This document shows, in pieces, positions 18,584-25,484 of a stretch of 57,027 bases of DNA. Position numbers and translations under genes: made by a program. Origin of the DNA: a bacterium (GTDB lineage Bacteria; ARS69); assembly GCA_025774805.1 (NCBI GenBank), contig JALGZR010000082.1, positions 1 through 57,027 on the forward strand. The letters are read 5' to 3'. The notes under the pieces are model-generated. The model ran no database searches and was not told the origin of the DNA. It saw only the letters and a list, made by a program, of their open reading frames with translations. Each line of letters starts with the position of its first letter. The first letter of the stretch is position 1.

Positions 18584-19167
18584 GGTCCGTTTCCGCCGTT
18601 GCGCGTCGAGTCCAGGAAGTTGGCCAGGAGCTTGCCGCCTTCCGGAGTCAGGATCGATTCCGGGTGGAATTGCACGCCCTCCACGAGCCCGGTCTTGGCG
18701 CGAACCCCCATGATCTCACTGTCGGACGTGTAGGCCGAAACCTCGAGAGCATCCGGCAGGTTCTCCTCGCGCACGATCAGGGAGTGGTAGCGGGTGGCCG
18801 AGAACGGATTCGACAGGCCCCCGTAAATCGTCTTCCCGTCGTGATAGATGTTCGAGACCTTGCCGTGCATCACCCGGGGCGAACGGTCGATTCGGCCGCC
18901 GTAGACCTCGACGATGCACTGGTGTCCCAGGCAGATTCCGAGCACGGGGATCTTTTCCAGGAAGAAGGCGAGGACGTCGACGGCGTTCCCGGTTTCCTTC
19001 GGGGTCCCCGGACCGGGCGAGAGGATCAGGGATTCGGGGGCCAGGGCCCTCGCTTCCGCGACCGTGATCTGGTCATTGCGCCGGACCCGGACCTCCGCGC
19101 CGAGCTCTCCCAAGGCCTGCACGACGTTGAACGTGAAGGAATCGTAATTGTCGATCAGAAGGTGCAT
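18580..19167 (-). CDS. trpG: Anthranilate synthase glutamine amidotransferase subunit
   Basis: 195 residues from ATG 19167 (MHLLIDNYDSFTFNVVQ), two bases after the trpE stop. Longer in-frame starts would read into trpE and give a nonsense N-terminus. Class-I amidotransferase signatures: LILSPGPGTPKE, nucleophile Cys in GICLGHQCIVE, ATRYHSLIV, and His/Glu in GVQFHPESIL. Supplies ammonia to TrpE; may also serve p-aminobenzoate synthase, as in organisms with a single amphibolic glutaminase. Confidence 0.95.
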   Translation of the reverse strand: MHLLIDNYDSFTFNVVQALGELGAEVRVRRNDQITVAEARALAPESLILSPGPGTPKETGNAVDVLAFFLEKIPVLGICLGHQCIVEVYGGRIDRSPRVMHGKVSNIYHDGKTIYGGLSNPFSATRYHSLIVREENLPDALEVSAYTSDSEIMGVRAKTGLVEGVQFHPESILTPEGGKLLANFLDSTRNGGNGP

Positions 19168-19169
19168 GG

Positions 19170-20642
19170 TCAGCTCCCCCCCTCGGCAATGGTGACGGCG
19201 CGGATCAGGGCCCGGATCTTGTTGAGTGTCTCTTGATACTCGAAGGCCGGATCGGAGTCGGAGACGATTCCTGCCCCGGCCTGCGCGAAGTAACGAGATC
19301 CCTTCATGATGAGCGTCCGGATGGTGATGCACATGTCCATGTCACCCTGCCGGCCGAAATAGCCGACCGCGCCGGCGTAGGGACCGCGCGTCAGGCCCTC
19401 GAGGTCGCGGATGATCTCCATGGCCCGGATCTTCGGGGCGCCGGTGACGGTGCCGGCCGGAAAGACGGCCCGCAGGAGATCGAACATGTCCAGCTCCGGG
19501 CGCAACCTTCCCGCCAGCCGGGAGACGATGTGCATCACGTGAGAGTACTTCTCGACCTGCATGAACGACTCGGGAGCGACGCTTCCGATCTCGCAGACCC
19601 TTCCCAGGTCGTTCCGGCCGAGATCCACGAGCATGAGGTGCTCGGCGCGCTCCTTCTCGTTCGCGAGCAGCTCCATCTCGAGATTGCCGTCGGCGACCGG
19701 GGTATCGCCGCGCGGCCGGGTACCGGCGATCGGGCAGAGGGTCACCCGGCGATCCTCGAGCTTGACCAGGGCTTCGGGCGAGGATCCGATGGTCTGGAAG
19801 CCGCCGAAGTCGATGTAGAACATGTAGGGTGAGGGATTGAGGATTCGCAGGGCGCGATAGATCTGAAACGGACTCGTGGTCGTCTCGCCGCTCAAGCGCT
19901 GCGACAGAACGATTTGGAAGGCATCCCCGGCGAGGATGTGCTCCTTGGCGCGCGCGACGCGGTCGCAGAACTCCGATTCGGTCAGGTTGGACACCGGAGG
20001 GGAGGCGGTGTCCGTACGGGGACCGCGGGCGGGCTGCGGCAGGGGTCGCGAGAGCGCCTCGAGGATCGTCCCGATCTCGGAGCGTGCCGCCTCGTAGGCC
20101 TCCTCGGGCGGTCCCTCGGGGGGGAGAGTCAGGATCTCGATCTCGCACTTCACGTGATCGATGACGGCGAGCGTGCGCGGGTAGAGGAACTGGTAGTCGG
20201 GCAGGTCGAGGGTGTCCACCCCGGGACGGCGAACGCGCTCGAAATAGCGCACGATGTCATAGGAGATGTAGCCCACGGCGCCGGCGAAGGGACCGGGCAG
20301 CTCTTCGGTCAGCAGATCGTCGCCGTTGGCGAGGGCCGCCCGGACGGGCCCGAACGGATCGGCGGGGTCGACCTCCTCCTCTCGAGCGTCGCCGTTTCGA
20401 TCGACCGTGACTTTCTCATCGTGGAGCCGGACGACCGTGTCGGGAGAGAGGCCGATGAACGAGTAGCGACCGACCTGAATGCCCCGCTCGATGCTCTCGA
20501 GCAGGAAGACGGCCCCGTGCGGTCGAAGTTTCAGGAACGCGGAGACCGGGGTCTCGAGATCGGCCGGGATTCGCTCGCGGAGGGGCGCGCGCCTGCCCTG
20601 ATCGACGACATCCCGGTAGCGTCCCAGCGACGGTGAAGGCAT
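19170..20642 (-). CDS. trpE: Anthranilate synthase component I
   Basis: I place the start at ATG 20642 (MPSPSLGRYRDVV), seven bases after GGAAGGAG; an open frame extends upstream to 20696 but runs into the attenuator T-tract. 490 residues. Tryptophan feedback site LLES in VFLLESIERGIQVGRYSF; chorismate-binding core IGSSPEALVKLEDR, IAGTRPRGDTP, ELLANEKERAEHLMLVDLG, FPAGTVTGAPKIRAME, GPYAGAVGYFG. Makes anthranilate from chorismate with TrpG. Controlled at two levels: the conserved LLES motif predicts inhibition by Trp, and the leader predicts attenuation. Confidence 0.95.
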   Translation of the reverse strand: MPSPSLGRYRDVVDQGRRAPLRERIPADLETPVSAFLKLRPHGAVFLLESIERGIQVGRYSFIGLSPDTVVRLHDEKVTVDRNGDAREEEVDPADPFGPVRAALANGDDLLTEELPGPFAGAVGYISYDIVRYFERVRRPGVDTLDLPDYQFLYPRTLAVIDHVKCEIEILTLPPEGPPEEAYEAARSEIGTILEALSRPLPQPARGPRTDTASPPVSNLTESEFCDRVARAKEHILAGDAFQIVLSQRLSGETTTSPFQIYRALRILNPSPYMFYIDFGGFQTIGSSPEALVKLEDRRVTLCPIAGTRPRGDTPVADGNLEMELLANEKERAEHLMLVDLGRNDLGRVCEIGSVAPESFMQVEKYSHVMHIVSRLAGRLRPELDMFDLLRAVFPAGTVTGAPKIRAMEIIRDLEGLTRGPYAGAVGYFGRQGDMDMCITIRTLIMKGSRYFAQAGAGIVSDSDPAFEYQETLNKIRALIRAVTIAEGGS

Positions 20643-20694
20643 CGGGTGCTCCTTCCGTACCCGAACGGACAAAAAGACGGACAAGAGGACGGAC

Positions 20695-20726
20695 AAAAAA
20701 GACCCGCCATCCGGGGATGGCGGGTC
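20695..20726 (-). terminator. trp attenuator (intrinsic terminator in the trpE leader)
   Basis: On the minus strand, GACCCGCCATC (20726-20716) pairs perfectly with GATGGCGGGTC (20711-20701) around a CCCG loop, followed by six T (20700-20695). It sits 53 nt before the trpE start, so it can only act as a regulated terminator. The 5' arm and loop (CCATCCCCGG, 20720-20711) are also fully complementary to CCGGGGATGG at 20791-20782 in the leader, which provides the competing antiterminator. Confidence 0.88.
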
Positions 20727-20749
20727 TGTCGGCTTGATTCCCCTGCAAA

Positions 20750-20872
20750 CTAACCGGAATCAACGAATCGCCCAGAACCTACCATCCCCGGGTCGACGGA
20801 ATACCATCGCCACCATCGCCACCGCAGGGTCGGGGTGCAGGAGTCGGCAGTCGATTCGCGGTTTTCTGACAA
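20750..20872 (-). CDS. trpL: trp operon leader peptide, Trp-rich (WRWWRW)
   Basis: A short frame ending at TAG 20752-20750 encodes four Trp codons in six (TGG CGA TGG TGG CGA TGG, 20821-20804). The last Trp codon ends 13 nt before the antiterminator strand at 20791-20782, the distance at which a ribosome stalled for charged tRNA-Trp would leave that strand free. The start is uncertain: the frame is open further upstream; TTG 20872 has GAGAAAGG about nine bases before it and would give 40 residues. A segment CACCCCG (20837-20831) just before the Trp codons could pair with the 20782-20791 strand as the protector hairpin. The reading of this as trpL rests on position and Trp codons, not on homology. 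Confidence 0.78.
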   Translation of the reverse strand: MSENRESTADSCTPTLRWRWWRWYSVDPGMVGSGRFVDSG

Positions 20873-20950
20873 AGAAGTCGGCCTTTCTCGAGCCAGACGG
20901 TCTCGTTCGTGACGGCCCGAACCACCTGTGTTCGGGACCAGGATAGAACA

Positions 20951-20980
20951 AGCATATCCGAGTTCGGTCCGAAATGTCAA
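20951..20980 (-). promoter_or_regulatory. trp operon promoter
   Basis: On the minus strand, TTGACA (20980-20975), an 18-nt spacer, and TATGCT (20956-20951). Transcription would start near 20944, about 70 nt before the leader peptide and 300 nt before trpE. It lies in the short gap after the upstream aminotransferase gene. Confidence 0.7.
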
Positions 20981-21015
20981 CTCCATGCTATAGGCCGGGT
21001 CGGCATCTCCGGTTC

Positions 21016-22203
21016 CTACTTCGTGCTCTTGGCCGCCTGGGCCGCGATGGCGGTGACCGCCTCGATGGCCGCCTCGATCTCCTCGGCCGTGTTCGACGGA
21101 CCGACGCTCATTCGCACCGTTCCCCGCGGGGCCGTGCCCATCTGCTCGTGTATCAGCGGGGCGCACTGCAGCCCGGTGCGGGTCGCGATGTCGTGGTCCA
21201 CGTCGAGAAACGTGCCGACGTCGGAGGGGTCGCGACCGTTGATGGTGAAGCCGAGGACCGGCAGGCGGTTCTCGAGGCTGCGCGTTCCGTGGAGGGTGAG
21301 GCCCTGGATTCCGGACAGGCCGGCCTGCAGCCGGGAGAAGAGCTCCATCTCGTGCCGGTAGATCTCGTCGATGCCCCTCTCCTCGAGATACTGCTGCGCG
21401 AAGTGGAGACCGACGATGCCGAGGACGTTCACCGTGCCGACCTCCAGCCGGTACGGATACTCCTCGAGGTGGAAGGGGTGGGCCGATCGCACGCCGGTCC
21501 CGCCGTAGCGCGTGGGTTCGATTACCAGGTCTTCCGCCACGCAGCAGCCTCCGATGCCCGTCGGGCCGAGCAACGACTTGTGCCCGGTAAAGGCCACGGC
21601 GTCGAGGCACATCTCCCGCATGTCGATGGGCACGACACCCGCCGTCTGGGCGACGTCCACGACGAACCGGATGCCCCGCTCCCGGCAGAGCCGCCCGATC
21701 TCGGCGACCGGCTGGATGGTTCCGATGACGTTGGAGCCGTGGTTGACGACCACGAGCGTGGTCTCCGGTCGAAACGCCCGCTCGATCTCCCGGGGGTCGA
21801 CCGTGCCCTGCCCGTCGCACCGCACGTAGTCGACGGTGATCCGCCTCTGCGCCGCCAGGTGGTTCAGGGGTCGGATGACCGAGTTGTGCTCCACCGTGGT
21901 GGAGACGACGTGGTCGCCCTCGCCCACCAAGCCCTGAATCAGGATGTTGAGCGCATCCGAGGCGTTGTACGCGAAGATGAGCCGCCGGGGATCGGGGCCG
22001 CCGAAGAAGCGGGTCAGCTGCTTACGGGTGGTCTCCACGAGATCGCCGCCGACGAGGCAGAGGTCGTACCCCGACCGGCCGGGATTCACGCCGTACTGCT
22101 GGAAGACCTCCAGCATCGGCTCCAGGATCTCCCGCGGCTTCGGATAGACGGTGGCGGCGTTGTCCAGATAGATGATGCGGTCCGGTTTCTGCGGAAGTTC
22201 CAT
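21016..22203 (-). CDS. Class-V PLP aminotransferase / cysteine desulfurase-like enzyme
   Basis: 395 residues from ATG 22203 (MELPQKPDRIIYLDNAATVYPKP); the upstream start at 22254 lacks conserved sequence. PLP lysine in VAFTGHKSLLGPTG, with ASDALNILIQ, TTVEHNSVIRPL and VVNHGSNVIGT as in NifS/SufS folds. The C-terminal RTGLQCAPLIHEQMGT resembles the active Cys loop of the TIGR01977 desulfurase group. It probably removes sulfur from cysteine as a persulfide. The gene just upstream encodes a DsrC-type sulfur carrier, a plausible acceptor. Substrate is inferred from family, not proven; related fold-type I lyases are an alternative. Confidence 0.85.
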   Translation of the reverse strand: MELPQKPDRIIYLDNAATVYPKPREILEPMLEVFQQYGVNPGRSGYDLCLVGGDLVETTRKQLTRFFGGPDPRRLIFAYNASDALNILIQGLVGEGDHVVSTTVEHNSVIRPLNHLAAQRRITVDYVRCDGQGTVDPREIERAFRPETTLVVVNHGSNVIGTIQPVAEIGRLCRERGIRFVVDVAQTAGVVPIDMREMCLDAVAFTGHKSLLGPTGIGGCCVAEDLVIEPTRYGGTGVRSAHPFHLEEYPYRLEVGTVNVLGIVGLHFAQQYLEERGIDEIYRHEMELFSRLQAGLSGIQGLTLHGTRSLENRLPVLGFTINGRDPSDVGTFLDVDHDIATRTGLQCAPLIHEQMGTAPRGTVRMSVGPSNTAEEIEAAIEAVTAIAAQAAKSTK

Positions 22204-22429
22204 GTCGGCTCGACCTCGATCCGGAAAGCTACCGTCCCCGACGACCTGTCGCAAGTGCCCCCGCGTCGGACCCCGGAGGACCCCGATCCGGGGGCGGCTG
22301 AACCCCCGGACCCGCCCCTTCTCGACCGGTTGCCGAGTCCGAGGAGCGCGCGGAGCCGCCGGCGTGCGGATCGAGGATCGCCGCCAGGCAGGCAGTTCGC
22401 CCCCCGAAGTCGCACGCGGTCGACATCAC

Positions 22430-22747
22430 TCAGACACACCCGGCCGCCTTCGGCAGTCCCGCCACCTTGCACGCCCCCATGGCCGGCCCGGACGGGAAGA
22501 GCTCGTAAATCCTCTTCAGGTTGAGCCCGGTCTCTTTCGTCAGCTTCCGGACCATCGGAGCGACGCCGAACCGGAGATAGTGCTCACGAAGATGGTTGAC
22601 GACCTTCCAGTGGTCCTCGGTGAGAGTCTCGACCCCCTCGGTGGTTGCAAGAGCGGCCGCAACCTCCTCGTTCCACTTTTCCGGTTCCTGCATGAATCCG
22701 TTTTCGTCGACGGTGAGCGTGATCGTTCCGTGCGTGAATTCCGGCAC
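22430..22747 (-). CDS. DsrC/TusE-family sulfur carrier with both C-terminal cysteines
   Basis: I start at GTG 22747 because GGAGGAG lies seven bases upstream and gives the family's usual 105 residues; an ATG at 22789 would add a low-complexity tail. DsrC signatures: DENGFMQEPEKWNEEVA, LTEDHWKVVNHLRE, FGVAPMVRKLTKETG, and the C-terminal arm ELFPSGPAMGACKVAGLPK ending GCV. Cys93 and Cys104 match CysA and the penultimate CysB; TusE-type members keep only the last. A two-Cys DsrC can form the trisulfide intermediate of dissimilatory sulfur metabolism, but dsrAB/dsrMK are not in this window. Next to a desulfurase gene, a sulfur-trafficking role is likely. Confidence 0.9.
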   Translation of the reverse strand: MPEFTHGTITLTVDENGFMQEPEKWNEEVAAALATTEGVETLTEDHWKVVNHLREHYLRFGVAPMVRKLTKETGLNLKRIYELFPSGPAMGACKVAGLPKAAGCV

Positions 22748-23025
22748 GTCATCTCTCCTCCGAGGCGGCCGGAGCATCCGCCCCGTCATCGGTCGAAGGG
22801 TCGGGGTCCGTGGGCCGAACCGGTTCCATGGTAGCGGTCTTCAGGGCCCGCGGGAACTGGGGGGTCGGGGAGGACCCGGGGCCTTGGCCGGAGCCGTCTC
22901 CTCGACGCCCTCCTTTGCCTGACCGCGGGCCAGGAGCCCGACGGCGAGATCCTCGTGCCCCGCCGCGCACCTCATCGGCTCGCCCGATCCTACCCGGACG
23001 GGCGGGGGGCACGAGAGCGGGCGGA

Positions 23026-25473
23026 TTACTCGGAGAGCTCCTTCCACGCGGCGGCTTCCGAGGATCGATCCCAGGCGTCGTAGAGGTGGACGAGGCTGGT
23101 GGCCACGAGAGCCACCTCCGGGTGGTCGGCGTCGTAGGCGGCGACCAGATTCGCGTGCGCGTCGAGGAGGGCGCGCTCGGCTTCGTCGTACCGCCCGAGC
23201 GCCGTCAGGCAACGTCCCTGCTTGCGGAGAGTGCTGCCGCAGAGACTGTGGTCGGCTCCCAGAGTCCGCTGGCATCGCTCGAGCGCCTCCGCGATCAGCG
23301 GCTCCGCCTCGTTCGCGCGGTCGAGCGCGATGAGCACCGCGGCCAGGTTTCCGAGCGAGAGAATCGTGCCGTCGTGATCGTCGCCCAGCACGCGGCGCTG
23401 CGTCTCGAGCGTCCTCCGCTGCAGCTCGGCCGCCTCCTCCAGCTGACCGAGGTCCGACCGGAGCATGGCGAGGTTGTTCGTCGACATGAGAGTGGACGGG
23501 TGGTCGTCCCCCAATACCCGCCGCCGGGTCTCGAGGACCCGGACGTAGATCGGCTCGGCCTCTTCGAGCCGACCGTCCTCCCGCATCACGCTTCCCAGCA
23601 GCGAAAGGGTGGAGAGCGTCTCGGGGTGCTCTTCGCCGAGCTCTTTGCGGGTGCCCTCCAAAGCGCGGCGGAGAAAGGATTCCGATTCCTCGAATCGACC
23701 GAGATCCCGAAGCAGGGCCCCCAGGTTGTGAAGCATGGTGAGAACGTACGGATCGTCCTCTCCGAGCTCGGCGATCGCCCGGTCGTGCGCATCTCGATAG
23801 TGGTGCTCGGCCTCATCCAGGCGCCCGAGATGGTGGGCCACCGCCCCCAGGTCGCTCAGCGCCGTGAGCGTGAGCGGGTCGTTCGGTCCGAGGACCCGGC
23901 TCCGGCCCTCGAACGCCCGGCGCAGGAGAGCCTCCGCCTCTTCCCCCTTGCCCTGATAGAAGCGGAGCACTCCGAGCTCATGGACCGTGTCCAGAGTGGA
24001 CGCATGATCCTTCCCCAGGACGGCCTCGCGCAGGGTCACCGCCCGCTCCACTTGGGGCGACGCTTCGTCCAGCAATCCCAGACTGGTGTAAGTGCTTCCG
24101 ATGGTCTCCCGCACCGAGGCCTCGACCTCCGGCTGGTCGGCGAACCGGCCCTCCAGCCGTTCGGCCGCCGTGTCCAGCACCTCGCGCATGCTCACCTCCC
24201 GCCCCTGGCCCTCCGGGGCCACCGCCGCCAGCAGGTCCTCGTTGAGGAACGCGTTGACGGCTTCCGCGATGGCCACTTGGGTCCGCGCCCGCTCCGCCTC
24301 TTCGCGGGCGCGAACCAGTCCGGTCAGCGTCCCGGCGAGACCCGCCACGAGAGCCACCACCACGGCGGCGGAGGCGGCCAGCAGCCCGCGGTGCCGTCGC
24401 ACGAGCTTCCGCAGCCGATAGGCGGCGCCCGGCGGACCCGCCACGACGGGTTCGTCGCGGAGGTACCGGCGGACGTCGGCGGCGAGCTCCCCGACCGACG
24501 GGTAGCGGCGCTCGCGGTCCTTCTCCAGGGCCTTCGCGGTGATCCAGTCGAGCTCGCCGCGGAGGGACTTCGTCAATGCCCACCGGTCCGTGCCCCGGGT
24601 GATCGCGGCACCGTGGGCCTGCTCGCCCAGACCGGCGACGTACCGGCTCGGCAACGGGAGCTCGGCCTCCCGGACGTGTCGGAACAGCTCCACGAGCGCG
24701 GCGGGGGTCGAGTCGCTCCGCGTGAACGGGAGGGATCCGGTGAGCAGCTCGTACAGGAGAACGCCGAGGGAATAGACATCCGAGCGCGTATCGATGTCGA
24801 TGGACTCGACGCCGGCCTGCTCCGGGCTCATGTACTCGGGCGTTCCGACGACGGTGCCGGCTTCCGTCAGGAGCGTTCTCTCCGGGTGCGACTCCTCCAC
24901 GAAGCGTGCGATTCCGAAGTCGATCACCTTCGGGGTGGGACGGCCGCCGAATCGTGTGACGAGCACGTTGGACGGCTTGAGGTCACGGTGAATCACACCC
25001 TTTTGATGGGCGTGCTGCACGGCTTCGAAAACCTCTCCGAACAGCCGGAGCCGTTCCGTCACGGTCATGTGCGCCTCGTCGCAGAACTGCGTGACCGGCG
25101 ATCCTTCGACGAGCTCCATGGAGAAGAACGGGCGCCCGGAGTCGGTCACCCCGGCGTCGTAGACCTGGGCGATCCCCGGATGGTTCATCAGGGCCAGGGT
25201 CTGCCGCTCGGACTCGAAGCGCGTGACGATCCGGGCCGTGTCCGCCCCCGGCCGGATGATCTTCACGGCGACCTTGCGCCGCACGGGCTCCCGCTGTTCC
25301 GCCTCCCAGACATGGCCCATGCCGCCCGATCCGATGGGACGCAGGAGACGGTAGCCGGGAATCGTGTCGGGCGGCGCGTCGTTCTCGACGAGAGAGGCGA
25401 GCTTCGTTCGAAGGCGACCGTCCACGCGCGAAGCATTCTCCGTCCGGGTTTCGTCCGAGCTGGCCTCTTGCAT
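23026..25473 (-). CDS. Transmembrane Ser/Thr protein kinase with kinesin-light-chain-type TPRs
   Basis: 815 residues from ATG 25473 (MQEASSDETRT), 12 nt after the stop of the preceding kinase gene; longer starts overlap that gene. Kinase domain (~40-330): GSGGMGHVWEA loop, VAVKIIRP lysine (K71), HRDLKPSNVLV, IDFGIARF, GTPEYMSPEQA. One membrane segment (LLAASAAVVVALVAGLAGTLTGLV) follows, then about nine 42-residue TPRs (RALEGTRKELGEEHPETLS, LETRRRVLGDDHPSTLM). The kinase faces the cytoplasm and the TPR array the outside. Family precedent suggests TPRs bind peptide or protein ligands. The TPRs are the same type as in the CHAT protease at 5.6 kb. Confidence 0.9.
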   Translation of the reverse strand: MQEASSDETRTENASRVDGRLRTKLASLVENDAPPDTIPGYRLLRPIGSGGMGHVWEAEQREPVRRKVAVKIIRPGADTARIVTRFESERQTLALMNHPGIAQVYDAGVTDSGRPFFSMELVEGSPVTQFCDEAHMTVTERLRLFGEVFEAVQHAHQKGVIHRDLKPSNVLVTRFGGRPTPKVIDFGIARFVEESHPERTLLTEAGTVVGTPEYMSPEQAGVESIDIDTRSDVYSLGVLLYELLTGSLPFTRSDSTPAALVELFRHVREAELPLPSRYVAGLGEQAHGAAITRGTDRWALTKSLRGELDWITAKALEKDRERRYPSVGELAADVRRYLRDEPVVAGPPGAAYRLRKLVRRHRGLLAASAAVVVALVAGLAGTLTGLVRAREEAERARTQVAIAEAVNAFLNEDLLAAVAPEGQGREVSMREVLDTAAERLEGRFADQPEVEASVRETIGSTYTSLGLLDEASPQVERAVTLREAVLGKDHASTLDTVHELGVLRFYQGKGEEAEALLRRAFEGRSRVLGPNDPLTLTALSDLGAVAHHLGRLDEAEHHYRDAHDRAIAELGEDDPYVLTMLHNLGALLRDLGRFEESESFLRRALEGTRKELGEEHPETLSTLSLLGSVMREDGRLEEAEPIYVRVLETRRRVLGDDHPSTLMSTNNLAMLRSDLGQLEEAAELQRRTLETQRRVLGDDHDGTILSLGNLAAVLIALDRANEAEPLIAEALERCQRTLGADHSLCGSTLRKQGRCLTALGRYDEAERALLDAHANLVAAYDADHPEVALVATSLVHLYDAWDRSSEAAAWKELSE

Positions 25474-25484
25474 CGCGCCGCCCT

